Part shown: piece after piece, positions 17,879 through 26,389 of the stretch
Position numbering within the stretch: the first letter of the stretch is position 1
How the letters are laid out: each line of letters starts with the position of its first letter
Assembly: GCA_019112625.1 (NCBI GenBank)
Contig: DXIW01000013.1
Span: forward strand, 1-64,000
Length of the DNA: 64,000 nucleotides
Source: Candidatus Acutalibacter stercorigallinarum
GTDB lineage: Bacteria; Bacillota; Clostridia; Oscillospirales; Acutalibacteraceae
Direction of reading: 5' to 3'
Position numbers and translations under genes: made by a program
The notes under the pieces: generated by a model
Told to the model about the DNA's origin: nothing
The model's input: the letters and a program-made list of their open reading frames with translations, nothing else
Databases searched by the model: none

Positions 17879-18265
17879 ATGAAGAATTACACACAGGTCT
17901 ATGTAGAAAACAGCCTGGAGGCCGTCGCGCTGTACTGCGAGGCGTTCGGGGCGGAAGTGACCTTTGCTATTAAGAACGAGGCGGAGGACGCCTACGAGCA
18001 CTGTGAATTGTCGGTAAACGGGGAGCCTTTTCTCGCCGCGGCGGAGGCGCGGAATCCCTGCGACATCAGCGTCGTCCACCACAACCGCTGGCAGACCATG
18101 ACGTTCAATGTGTTTGAAATGGGGAGCGAGGAAAACGTCGCCCACGCCCTTCAGGTGCTGAGCGCCGGCGGCGTTGTGCTGGAGCCCCTCCACGCGCTGC
18201 CCTGGAGCAAATGCTGCGCCACGGTCATTGATAGATATGGGGTATGTTGGTGGCTTTCCCTGTAA
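17879..18265 (+). CDS. VOC-family (glyoxalase/PhnB-like) protein
   Basis: A 128-residue protein with the beta-alpha-beta-beta-beta repeat of the vicinal oxygen chelate fold. YVENSLEAVALYCEAFGAE at the N-terminus and ALPWSKCCATVIDRYGVCWW at the C-terminus match the PhnB/demethylubiquinone-like subgroup common in Clostridia. The usual metal ligands are not obvious, so it may not be an enzyme of known type. It begins 13 bases after galK and ends 18 bases before a strong terminator, closing the operon. Confidence 0.82.
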   Translation: MKNYTQVYVENSLEAVALYCEAFGAEVTFAIKNEAEDAYEHCELSVNGEPFLAAAEARNPCDISVVHHNRWQTMTFNVFEMGSEENVAHALQVLSAGGVVLEPLHALPWSKCCATVIDRYGVCWWLSL

Positions 18266-18282
18266 TACACCATGCCGCGAAG

Positions 18283-18320
18283 GGACTCACATGGCAGATT
18301 CTTCCATGTGGGTCCTTTTT
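18283..18320 (+). terminator. Terminator after VOC gene
   Basis: GGACTCACATGG / CCATGTGGGTCC stem (one T-G pair), 9-base loop, then TTTTT. Confidence 0.9.
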
Positions 18321-18327
18321 GTCGGGC

Positions 18328-18356
18328 TTGCAGTTTTCGCGGTTTTGTGCTATAGT
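18328..18356 (+). promoter_or_regulatory. Promoter for miaB operon
   Basis: TTGCAG (18328-18333), 17-base spacer, TATAGT (18351-18356), about 33 bases before the miaB start. Confidence 0.75.
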
Positions 18357-18388
18357 ATATCGGTACAGGTTTTAGGAGGTGTGGCTGT

Positions 18389-19798
18389 TTGGAGGATCGT
18401 CTTGCCCAGGATTCTCTTTCCCAGCAGGCCGGGTATATGGCCCAGGTGAAAGAGATCATGAAAGCCAGGACCGGCGGGAAAACGCCGCTGGCCTATGTGC
18501 GTACCTACGGCTGCCAGCAAAATGTGGCGGACGGGGAGAAGATCAAGGGCCTGCTGGCTGAAATGGGCTTTGCCTTTACAGACGGTCCCGAGGACGCGGA
18601 TTTCATCCTCTTCAACACCTGCGCCGTGCGGGAACACGCGGAGGACCGGGTGTTCGGCAACGTGGGCGCTTTGAAAAACATCAAGCGCCGCCGGCCTTCG
18701 GTCATCATCGCCGTGTGCGGCTGCATGACCGAGCAGGAGCACGTGGCGGAGCGCCTGAAAAAGAGCTATCCCTTTGTGAATATCGTCTTTGGCACCCACG
18801 TCATCCACCGCCTGCCGGAGATGCTCTGCACCAACCTCACCCAGTCCCAGCGGGTGTTCCTCCGGGGCTGCGAGGGGGAGGAGGTCCTGGAGGGCATCCC
18901 CATCCGCCGGGACGGGAATTCCCGGGCCTGGGTCACAGTGATGTACGGCTGCGACAACTTCTGCTCCTACTGCATCGTGCCCTACGTGCGGGGCCGGGAG
19001 AAGAGCCGGGAGCCCCAGCACATTTTGGAGGAATTCCGGGAGCTGGTGGCCGCCGGGTACAAGGAGATCACCCTGCTGGGGCAGAACGTGAATTCCTACG
19101 GCAAGGGTCTCAAAGAGGATATCAACTTCGCCGGGCTTTTGCGGCAGCTGGACGCCGTGGACGGCGACTACCGCATCCGCTTTATGACCTCCCACCCCAA
19201 AGACGCCAGCAAAGAGCTGTTCGACGTGATTGCCAACAGCCGGCACATCCCCCATTTCATCCACCTGCCCTTCCAGTCGGGCAACGACCGGGTGCTAAAA
19301 GAGATGAACCGGCGCTACACCAGGGAGCAGTACCTGGAGCTGATCCGCTACGCCAGAAGCGTGATGCCCGACGTGTGCTTCACCTCCGACGTGATTGTTG
19401 GCTTCCCCGGGGAGACCTACCAGGAATTCCAGGACACCCTGTCCCTCATCCGGGAGGTGGAATTCGTCAACCTGTTCACCTTCATCTACTCCCCCCGGGA
19501 AGGTACCCGTGCCGCGAAAATGCCCGACCCTGTCTCCCATGAGGAGAAGACGAAATGGTTCGCTGAGCTCCTGAAGGTCCAGGAGGAGATCGCCGTAAAA
19601 CGGTCTCAGGCCATGGTGGGCCGGGTGGAGCGGGTGCTGGTAGAGGACCGTACCCCCAGAACAGGCCTTCTCTCCGGCCGGACCGCCGGCAGCCTGATGG
19701 TGGACTTCCCCGGCGGGGACGAGCTGCTGGGGCAATTCGCCACCGTAAAGGTCACCGCCGCCAAGGGCTGGACCCTCACCGGGGAGCTGGCGGAATAA
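18389..19798 (+). CDS. miaB: tRNA-2-methylthio-N6-isopentenyladenosine synthase
   Basis: A 469-residue radical SAM methylthiotransferase. The N-terminal UPF0004 domain has its three Cys (YGCQQN, NTCAVRE, CGCM) for the second [4Fe-4S] cluster; CDNFCSYC is the radical-SAM CxxxCxxC; a TRAM domain ends the protein. It adds the 2-methylthio group to i6A37 in tRNAs reading UNN; the isopentenyl group is added by MiaA, encoded at 25.4 kb. TTG 18389 is chosen because AGGAGG is 8 bases upstream. B. subtilis has the same miaB-ymcA-mutS-mutL order. Confidence 0.96.
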   Translation: MEDRLAQDSLSQQAGYMAQVKEIMKARTGGKTPLAYVRTYGCQQNVADGEKIKGLLAEMGFAFTDGPEDADFILFNTCAVREHAEDRVFGNVGALKNIKRRRPSVIIAVCGCMTEQEHVAERLKKSYPFVNIVFGTHVIHRLPEMLCTNLTQSQRVFLRGCEGEEVLEGIPIRRDGNSRAWVTVMYGCDNFCSYCIVPYVRGREKSREPQHILEEFRELVAAGYKEITLLGQNVNSYGKGLKEDINFAGLLRQLDAVDGDYRIRFMTSHPKDASKELFDVIANSRHIPHFIHLPFQSGNDRVLKEMNRRYTREQYLELIRYARSVMPDVCFTSDVIVGFPGETYQEFQDTLSLIREVEFVNLFTFIYSPREGTRAAKMPDPVSHEEKTKWFAELLKVQEEIAVKRSQAMVGRVERVLVEDRTPRTGLLSGRTAGSLMVDFPGGDELLGQFATVKVTAAKGWTLTGELAE

Positions 19799-19811
19799 AG
19801 GAGGTCTTTTT

Positions 19812-20042
19812 GTGAAAAAGCTGGACTCGTGGCTCACCGTTGTCATGGGCGTGTCCGTGGGCCTGTTTTTGGCCCGGCTCCTGTACCTGCTGTGGGACGT
19901 AAACGCCCATCCCGCCCTCTATGCCGCCCAGTCCGCCCCCTGGTATGTGCGGCTCATCGTCCCCGGCGCCTGCATGGTCTTGTGCCTGGTGTTCGGGGGG
20001 CTGGGAAAGCGCCTCATCAAAAAGAAGCTGAAAAAGCCGTAA
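19812..20042 (+). CDS. Small membrane protein, unknown function
   Basis: A 76-residue protein with two hydrophobic segments (about residues 8-27 and 45-63) and a strongly basic C-terminus (KRLIKKKLKKP), predicting an N-in/C-in hairpin. AAGGAGG precedes the GTG start by 8 bases, and the gene fits tightly between miaB and the ricA-like gene, so it is probably real. I do not recognise the family. Confidence 0.7.
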   Translation: MKKLDSWLTVVMGVSVGLFLARLLYLLWDVNAHPALYAAQSAPWYVRLIVPGACMVLCLVFGGLGKRLIKKKLKKP

Positions 20043-20091
20043 GGCTTCTCAATTTTATAGAACCAAATTTGAAAATAACGGAGGAATCATC

Positions 20092-20499
20092 ATGGATATC
20101 ATCGAAGTGACCAGAGAGCTGGGCCGTGCCCTGCAGAACGACGAACGCTACATCGCGATGGTGGCTGCCCGCCAGGCCAGCGACGAGGACCAGGCCCTGC
20201 AGGAGGCCATCGGCGAGTTCAACTTAAAGCGCATGGCCATCAACAACGAGGCCCAGAAAGAGGACCGCAACGAGGAGACCATGAAGCGCCTCAACGAGGA
20301 GTTCCGTGCGGTGTACGCCAAAATCATGGAGAACGAGCACATGCTCCGCTATAACGACGCCAAAAACGAATTCGACGCCCTGCTGCAGCGCATCACCGGC
20401 ATCATCGGCCTGTGCGCCGACGGCGAGGACCCGGAGACCTGCGATTACGACCCCGCTTCCTGCGGCGGCGACTGCTCCTCCTGCGCCGGCTGCCACTAA
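20092..20499 (+). CDS. YlbF/YmcA-family protein (RicA-like) with Cys-rich tail
   Basis: A 135-residue helical protein. ARELG-like start (VTRELGRALQNDERY), central DQALQEAIGEFNLKR and C-terminal helix match the YlbF/YmcA family. In B. subtilis, YmcA (RicA), YlbF (RicF) and YaaT (RicT) form an Fe-S complex that helps RNase Y process mRNAs. Position between miaB and mutS is that of ymcA, supporting the RicA assignment. The last 28 residues contain six Cys in the pattern C-X8-C-X6-C-X3-C-X2-C-X2-C plus a terminal His, suitable for binding an Fe-S cluster. GGAGG precedes the ATG. Confidence 0.82.
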   Translation: MDIIEVTRELGRALQNDERYIAMVAARQASDEDQALQEAIGEFNLKRMAINNEAQKEDRNEETMKRLNEEFRAVYAKIMENEHMLRYNDAKNEFDALLQRITGIIGLCADGEDPETCDYDPASCGGDCSSCAGCH

Positions 20500-20581
20500 G
20501 GGGCGCGAGAGGGAGACAACGGCGGGCCTGCAACAGGCCCGTCCCCTGAAAAGGGAACGTGGAAAGGGCTGGTAGGGCAAC

Positions 20582-23197
20582 ATGGCGGATTTTTCCCCAA
20601 TGATGAAGCAGTATTTCGAGACGAAAGAAAAGTATCCCAACACCATACTTTTCTTTCGCCTCGGCGATTTTTATGAGATGTTTTTCAACGACGCGAAGAC
20701 CGTCTCCCGGGAGCTGGAGCTCACCCTCACCGGCCGGGAGTGCGGCCAGGACGAGCGCGCCCCCATGTGCGGCGTGCCCTACCACAGCGCCGAGAGCTAC
20801 ATCGCCAAGCTGGTGGCCAAAGGGTACAAGGTTGCCATCTGCGAGCAGTTAGAGGACCCCAAGCTGGCCAAGGGCATCGTCAAACGGGACGTGATCCGGG
20901 TCATCACCCCGGGCACCGTGCTGGAAAACTCCATGCTGGACGAGACCCGGAACAATTTTATCTGCTCCCTGTACTACCAGGGGGACAGCGCCGGGCTGTG
21001 CTTTGCGGACGTGTCCACTGGGGAGCTGGTGGCCGACCAGGTCACCGCCCCCGACGGGGAGACCATGGTCCACATCATCACCGACCGGCTGGCCCGCTAC
21101 AGCCCCAGCGAGATCCTGCTCAACCCCCAGGCCACCGACCTGAAAGCCCTGGCGGAGTTTATCCGGGACCGGCTGGAGGCCTCGGTGGAGTGCACCGAGC
21201 CGGAACAGGGCGGCGACTTCGAAGAGGCATCCCAGCGGGTCACCTCCCAGTTTGGCGGGAAGAGCCTCGAGGAGCTGGGGCTTTCGGAAAAGCCCCTGAT
21301 CGTGCTGTCCCTGGGGGCGTTGCTGGACTACCTGGGGCGCACTCAGATCAACGGCTTGGAGCGCCTGAATGAGCTGGAGCTGGAGACGGGCTCCGCAGTG
21401 ATGGGGCTGGACTTAAATGCCCGGCGGAACCTGGAACTCACCGAGACCCTGCGGAACAAGGAGAAGCGGGGCTCCCTGCTGTGGGTGCTGGACCAGACCA
21501 AGACCGCTATGGGGAAGCGCCTCATCAAGGCTTGGCTGGAGCAGCCCCTTTTGAGCCCGGCCAAGATCACCCTGCGGCAGAACGCCGTAGCGGAACTGGT
21601 GGATAACCCCCAGCTGCTGGACCAGGCGACGGAGCAGCTCACCGGTATCTATGACTTGGAGCGCATTATGACCCGCATCGTCTACGGCTCGGCCAACGGC
21701 CGGGAGCTCCGCTCCCTGTGCGCGGCCGTGAGCCGCCTGCCCGGGCTGAAACAGATCTTGGCGGACTGCGAGTCCACCCTGCTGAAAAACCTCTACAGCC
21801 AGATCGACGGGCTGGAGGATGTGTCCCAACTTATCGACGCGGCCATCGTGGAGGAGCCGCCCTTTACCATCCGGGAAGGGGGCATCATCCGGGAGGGGTA
21901 CAACGCCCAGCTGGACGAGATCAAGCACGATATGAACGGCGGCAAGGAGCTCATCGCCGCAGTAGAGGCCCGGGAAAAAGAGCGTACCGGCATCCCCAAG
22001 CTGAAAACTGGCTATAACCGGGTGTTCGGTTACTACATCGAAGTCTCCAACTCCTATAAAAATCAGGTGCCTGAGGACTACATCCGCAAGCAGACGCTGA
22101 CCAACGGGGAGCGTTACATCACCCAGGAGCTGAAGGACTTGGAAAACCGCATCCTGGGCGCCCACGATAAGTCCATTTTGCTGGAGACCCGGCTCTTCGA
22201 GCAGGTGCGCGCCCGCATCGCGGAGCAGCTGCCCCGGGTGCAGGCCTCTGCCAAGGCGGTGGCGGCGCTGGACGTGCTCTGCTCCTTCGCTCGTGTGTCG
22301 GTGAAGAACGACTACACCCGGCCGGTCATCAACATGAGTGGGAAGCTCTACCTGAAAGACAGCCGCCACCCTGTGGTGGAAGCACTGCTCCAGGACGCGC
22401 CCTTCGTCCCCAACGACGTGGACATGGACATGAACGACAACCGTGTGGCCATTATCACCGGGCCCAACATGGCGGGCAAGTCCACCTATATGCGACAGAT
22501 CGCCATCATCACTATCATGGCCCAGATCGGCTGTTTTGTCCCCGCCGCTGTGGCGGAGATCGGCATCGTGGATGCCATCTTCACCCGGGTCGGGGCCTCC
22601 GACGACCTGTCCGCTGGGCAGTCCACCTTTATGATCGAGATGGCCGAGGTGGCCGACATCCTGAAAAACGCCACCCAGAACAGTCTGGTGATCTTCGACG
22701 AGATCGGCCGGGGCACCTCTACCTTCGACGGCATGAGCATCGCCCGGGCGGTGCTGGAGTACGTCCACGACAAAAAGCTGGTGGGGGCCAAGACCCTGTT
22801 TGCCACCCACTACCACGAGCTCACGGAGATGGAGGAAGTCCTGCCCGGGGTAAAGAATTTCAACATCGCGGTGAAAAAGCGGGGGGACGACATCACCTTC
22901 CTGCGCCGCATCGTGCGGGGCGGGGCGGACGACAGCTTCGGTATTGAGGTGGCCAAGCTGGCCGGGGTGCCGGAAAAGGTCATCAAGCGGGCCAAGCAGG
23001 TGCTGGCCGAGCTGGAGAGCCAGGGCCCGGAGGCCCACCGGCCCTCCCACCACCGGTTCTCCGAGGAGCCGGTGCAGCTGACCATGGAGTCTGCCGACGG
23101 GGAAGTGCTGCAAAAGCTGCGCGCCCTGGACGTGAACACGCTGACCCCCATTGAGAGCATGAATGTGCTCTTCGAGCTGTGCAGCATGCTGAAATGA
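20582..23197 (+). CDS. mutS: DNA mismatch repair protein MutS
   Basis: An 871-residue MutS1. The N-terminal mismatch-reading GDFYEMF holds the Phe-X-Glu wedge; the core and clamp follow (GYNRVFGYYIEVSN); the ATPase has Walker A GPNMAGKST near residue 626, the DDLSAGQSTF ABC-like motif, Walker B VIFDEIGRGTS and the switch HYHEL. The C-terminus ends LTPIESMNVLFEL, the dimer/tetramer motif. It recognises mismatches and recruits MutL, encoded 29 bases downstream. Length is typical (850-880). Confidence 0.97.
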   Translation: MADFSPMMKQYFETKEKYPNTILFFRLGDFYEMFFNDAKTVSRELELTLTGRECGQDERAPMCGVPYHSAESYIAKLVAKGYKVAICEQLEDPKLAKGIVKRDVIRVITPGTVLENSMLDETRNNFICSLYYQGDSAGLCFADVSTGELVADQVTAPDGETMVHIITDRLARYSPSEILLNPQATDLKALAEFIRDRLEASVECTEPEQGGDFEEASQRVTSQFGGKSLEELGLSEKPLIVLSLGALLDYLGRTQINGLERLNELELETGSAVMGLDLNARRNLELTETLRNKEKRGSLLWVLDQTKTAMGKRLIKAWLEQPLLSPAKITLRQNAVAELVDNPQLLDQATEQLTGIYDLERIMTRIVYGSANGRELRSLCAAVSRLPGLKQILADCESTLLKNLYSQIDGLEDVSQLIDAAIVEEPPFTIREGGIIREGYNAQLDEIKHDMNGGKELIAAVEAREKERTGIPKLKTGYNRVFGYYIEVSNSYKNQVPEDYIRKQTLTNGERYITQELKDLENRILGAHDKSILLETRLFEQVRARIAEQLPRVQASAKAVAALDVLCSFARVSVKNDYTRPVINMSGKLYLKDSRHPVVEALLQDAPFVPNDVDMDMNDNRVAIITGPNMAGKSTYMRQIAIITIMAQIGCFVPAAVAEIGIVDAIFTRVGASDDLSAGQSTFMIEMAEVADILKNATQNSLVIFDEIGRGTSTFDGMSIARAVLEYVHDKKLVGAKTLFATHYHELTEMEEVLPGVKNFNIAVKKRGDDITFLRRIVRGGADDSFGIEVAKLAGVPEKVIKRAKQVLAELESQGPEAHRPSHHRFSEEPVQLTMESADGEVLQKLRALDVNTLTPIESMNVLFELCSMLK

Positions 23198-23226
23198 CCC
23201 TATGATTTTCACAAGGAGGTGGGCCC

Positions 23227-25212
23227 ATGCCCCATATCCAAGTATTAGACAAGCAGGTGGCGGAACTGATCGCCGCCGGGGAGGTGGTGGAGCGCCCCTC
23301 CTCCGTGATCAAGGAGTTGGTGGAAAACGCCGTGGACGCCGGGGCCAGCGTGATCACCGTGGAGATCCGCCGGGGTGGCACCACCTTTATGCGGGTGACG
23401 GACAACGGCTGCGGCATCTCCCAGGAGGATGTGCCCACCGCCTTTTTGCGCCACGCCACCAGCAAGATTGCGAAGCAGGATGACCTGGACTCCATTATGA
23501 CGTTGGGCTTCCGTGGGGAGGCACTGGCCTCCATCTCCGCCGTGGCCCACGTAGAGCTGCTCACCAAGACCAGGGAGGCCCAGACCGGGGTGCGCTACAC
23601 CTGCGGCGGGGAAGAGGAGCCCACCCTGGAGGAGGCGGGCTGCCCCGACGGCACCACCATCCTGATCCGGGACCTGTTTTATAACACCCCGGCCCGGATG
23701 AAATTCCTGAAAAAGGATTCTACAGAGGGTAATTCCATCGCCGGGATTTTGGACAAGATGGCCCTGTCCCACCCGGAGATTTCCTTCCGGTTCATCCGGG
23801 ACGGGAAGGAGCAGCTCCACACCCCTGGCGACAACAAGCTCTCCTCTGCGATTTACGCTGTGTATGGCCGGGAGTTTTCCTCTACCCTCATCCCCGTGGA
23901 GTACGAGCTGGAGCATGTAAAGGTGAAGGGCTTTATCAGCACGCCGGCGGGAAGCCGCCCCAACCGCAGCATGCAGAACTTCTTTATCAACGGGCGGTAT
24001 ATCCGCTGCCGCACGGCTATGGCGGCCCTGGAAGAGGCTTACAAGGGTTCCCTTATGGTGGGGAAATTCCCGGCCTGTGTGCTGCATTTGGAGCTGGCTT
24101 TCGGGGCCGTGGACGTGAACGTACACCCGGCAAAAATGGAGGTCCGGTTTGTGAATGAGCGGCCGATTTTTGACGCGGTGTACCACGGGGTGAAATCTGC
24201 GCTGGCGGCAGGGGACAAGCCCAAAGTTATGGAGTGGAGGCGGCCCCAGCCCTCGCCGTATGCGCCGGTGCTGGAGCGCCAGGAGCAGACCCGGCTCCCA
24301 GAGGGGAAGGGGCCGGAAATGGCTCTGCGCCGGGAAAAACCGGAGGTGCGGGCCGGGGTGCTGCGGGACAGCGGCGCGCCGGAGCGCAGTGCGCTGAAGC
24401 TGCCGGAGGCGTGGGTGAAGATTCTGGAGGAGGAGCCCCGGCCAGAACCCGCGCCCGCTGTCCCGTCGCCGGAAAAGGGGGAATTTGAGGGTGTTTTGGG
24501 CCCAAAATCGCCGGTTTTTGACCCAAAAAAGCCCGAAAAAGTCCCGGAAAAACCCGTTTTTGACCCAAAAGAGCCCGAAATCGCCCAAAGCCTGCCGGAA
24601 AGCCCTCCAAAAATCCCCCAGGAGCCCCAGCCGGACCCCGTCCCCCCCTCCCGTGTGGTGGGGGAGGCCTTTGGCACCTACCTTATTCTGGAACGGGGGA
24701 ACGACGAGCTGGTGTTCATCGACAAGCACGCCGCCCATGAGCGGCTGCTCTACGAGCGGCTGAAGGCCCAGGGCAGCGGCGGGGAGGCCCAGGCCCTGCT
24801 GGAGCCTGTGGCCGTCACCCTGGACAAGGAGGAGTACACCCAGCTGCTGGCCCACGGGGAGGAGCTCTCCGCCGCCGGGTTTGAGATCGACGACTTTGGG
24901 GCGGGCACCGTGCTGGTGCGGTCCGTCCCCCTGCTGCTGGACGGGGCGGACGCCGCCGGGGCGGTGATGGAGATCGCCGGTCACCTGGCCGCCCACCGGA
25001 AGGACCTGACCACCGAGCATCTGGACTGGGTGTACCACAATGTGGCCTGCCGGGCCGCCATGAAGGCCGGGGACCCCATCACCCGGGAGGAGATGATCTC
25101 CCTGGTGGAGGAGCTGGAGCGCAACCCCCAGGTGCGGTACTGCCCCCACGGCAGGCCGGTGTATATCCTGCTGCGCAGGCGGGACATCGAGCGCCAGTTC
25201 GGGCGGGTGTGA
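23227..25212 (+). CDS. mutL: DNA mismatch repair protein MutL (endonuclease type)
   Basis: A 661-residue MutL. The GHKL ATPase (residues 1-335) has ELVENAVDAG, DNGCGI, RHATSKI and GFRGEAL. A Pro-rich linker (about 335-470) contains two PVFDPK repeats. The C-terminal domain has DKHAAHER-LLYER, CRAAMKAG and CPHGRPVY, the metal-binding nicking site of MutL proteins from bacteria without MutH. AAGGAGG precedes ATG 23227. The 3' end takes part in a degenerate duplication with the next intergenic region. It nicks the nascent strand under MutS and clamp control. Confidence 0.96.
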   Translation: MPHIQVLDKQVAELIAAGEVVERPSSVIKELVENAVDAGASVITVEIRRGGTTFMRVTDNGCGISQEDVPTAFLRHATSKIAKQDDLDSIMTLGFRGEALASISAVAHVELLTKTREAQTGVRYTCGGEEEPTLEEAGCPDGTTILIRDLFYNTPARMKFLKKDSTEGNSIAGILDKMALSHPEISFRFIRDGKEQLHTPGDNKLSSAIYAVYGREFSSTLIPVEYELEHVKVKGFISTPAGSRPNRSMQNFFINGRYIRCRTAMAALEEAYKGSLMVGKFPACVLHLELAFGAVDVNVHPAKMEVRFVNERPIFDAVYHGVKSALAAGDKPKVMEWRRPQPSPYAPVLERQEQTRLPEGKGPEMALRREKPEVRAGVLRDSGAPERSALKLPEAWVKILEEEPRPEPAPAVPSPEKGEFEGVLGPKSPVFDPKKPEKVPEKPVFDPKEPEIAQSLPESPPKIPQEPQPDPVPPSRVVGEAFGTYLILERGNDELVFIDKHAAHERLLYERLKAQGSGGEAQALLEPVAVTLDKEEYTQLLAHGEELSAAGFEIDDFGAGTVLVRSVPLLLDGADAAGAVMEIAGHLAAHRKDLTTEHLDWVYHNVACRAAMKAGDPITREEMISLVEELERNPQVRYCPHGRPVYILLRRRDIERQFGRV

Positions 25213-25405
25213 GCGATGGGAGAAAAGATACCAGTCCAGGCGCGGCCCGCCGCCGTGGGAGAGACGGCTCTGGGCGGTGGCCAGGGGTGGGGCGCTGTTC
25301 CCATGGCGGGCAGGGATATAGCCTGCTGGCGGTGGGACGTGGAGCCCCAATTCGGGCGGGTGTGAGTGATGGGAGAAGAGATACCAGTTGAGGCGAGAGC
25401 TAGCG
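25213..25405 (+). repeat. Decayed duplication of the mutL-miaA junction
   Basis: Bases 25216-25283 resemble the beginning of miaA: GATACCAGTC, then a degraded version of the P-loop coding stretch (TGGGAGAGACGGC against CGGGAAAGACGGC in miaA). Bases 25285-25365 resemble the end of mutL, finishing with CAATTCGGGCGGGTGTGA against CAGTTCGGGCGGGTGTGA at the true mutL end. A third copy of the GAGAAGATACCAGT start follows at 25406. The segment is thus a mutated tandem copy of about 150 bases. It has an open frame of 60 codons that is probably not a gene. Confidence 0.8.
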
Positions 25406-26389
25406 ATGCGTGAGAAGATACCAGTCATAGCGGTGGTGGGGCCTACCGCCACGGGAAAGACGGCGTTGGGCATTGGGCTGGCCCGGCGCTTCGGCGGGGA
25501 GATCGTGTCCTGCGACTCCATGCAGATTTACCGGGGGCTGCCCATCGGCACCGCCCAGCCCGACCAGGGGGAGCTGGCCCAGGCGCCCCACCACCTGGTG
25601 GGCTTTCTGGATGTGGGGGAGCCCTTCAGTGTTTCGGATTATGTAAACCTGGCCGGGCGGACCATCACGGAGATCGCCGGGCGTGGGAAACTGCCCATTT
25701 TGGTGGGGGGGACGGGGCTGTACGCCCGGTCCCTGCTGCGGGGGTTCTCCTTTGAGGAGAGCGCCAGGGACGAGAGCCTGCGGGAAGCGCTGTTCCGGGA
25801 GGCGGAGGAGCAGGGGCCGGAGGCGCTGTACCGGCGCCTGCAAGAGCAGGACCCGGTGGCCGCCGGGGAGATTCACCCCCACAACGTGAAGCGGGTCATC
25901 CGGGCCTTGGAGTACATCCAGCTCTCGGGGGAGCCCTTCTCCCGGCAGGCGGCCCGGTCGAAAGAGGCCCAGTCGCCCTACCGGTATGTGATGCTGGTGC
26001 TGGGGTTCCGGGACCGGCAGAAGCTCTACCAGCGCATCGACCGCCGGGTGGACCGGATGCTGGAGCTGGGGCTGCTCCGGGAGGCGGAGAACTTTTACCG
26101 CCGCTGTAAGGAGGGGGGGACGCCCCCCACGGCGGCCCAGGCCATCGGCTACAAGGAGCTGTTCCCCTACTTTGCCGGGGAGGTGCCGCTGGAGCAGGCG
26201 GTGGAGGACATCAAGCGGGAGAGCCGGCGGTACGCCAAGCGGCAGATCACCTGGTTTGCCCGGGAGGAAAACGCCGTGCCCCTCTATTTGGACGAGCTGG
26301 ACGGGCCGGAGGACCTTTTGGAGGCGGCGGTCCGCATATTGGAAGAAAAGGGCTTTGGGAGCCCGGCGCGAAAGGAGGAAGGTCTGTGA
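25406..26389 (+). CDS. miaA: tRNA dimethylallyltransferase
   Basis: A 327-residue enzyme that adds an isopentenyl group to A37 of tRNAs reading UNN codons. GPTATGKT is the P-loop near residue 12; SCDSMQIYRGLPIGTA, HHLVGFLD and GGTGLYARSLL are family motifs; AIGYKELFPY and KRQITWF lie near the C-terminus. ATG 25406 gives the normal N-terminus MREKIPVIAVVG; an in-frame TTG 18 bases upstream belongs to the duplicated segment. It supplies the substrate for MiaB. The end overlaps the next gene by 4 bases. Confidence 0.94.
   Translation: MREKIPVIAVVGPTATGKTALGIGLARRFGGEIVSCDSMQIYRGLPIGTAQPDQGELAQAPHHLVGFLDVGEPFSVSDYVNLAGRTITEIAGRGKLPILVGGTGLYARSLLRGFSFEESARDESLREALFREAEEQGPEALYRRLQEQDPVAAGEIHPHNVKRVIRALEYIQLSGEPFSRQAARSKEAQSPYRYVMLVLGFRDRQKLYQRIDRRVDRMLELGLLREAENFYRRCKEGGTPPTAAQAIGYKELFPYFAGEVPLEQAVEDIKRESRRYAKRQITWFAREENAVPLYLDELDGPEDLLEAAVRILEEKGFGSPARKEEGL

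Noticed and set aside
25209..25391. 60-codon frame between mutL and miaA
   Set aside because: It arises from the decayed duplication; low-complexity Gly/Arg sequence.
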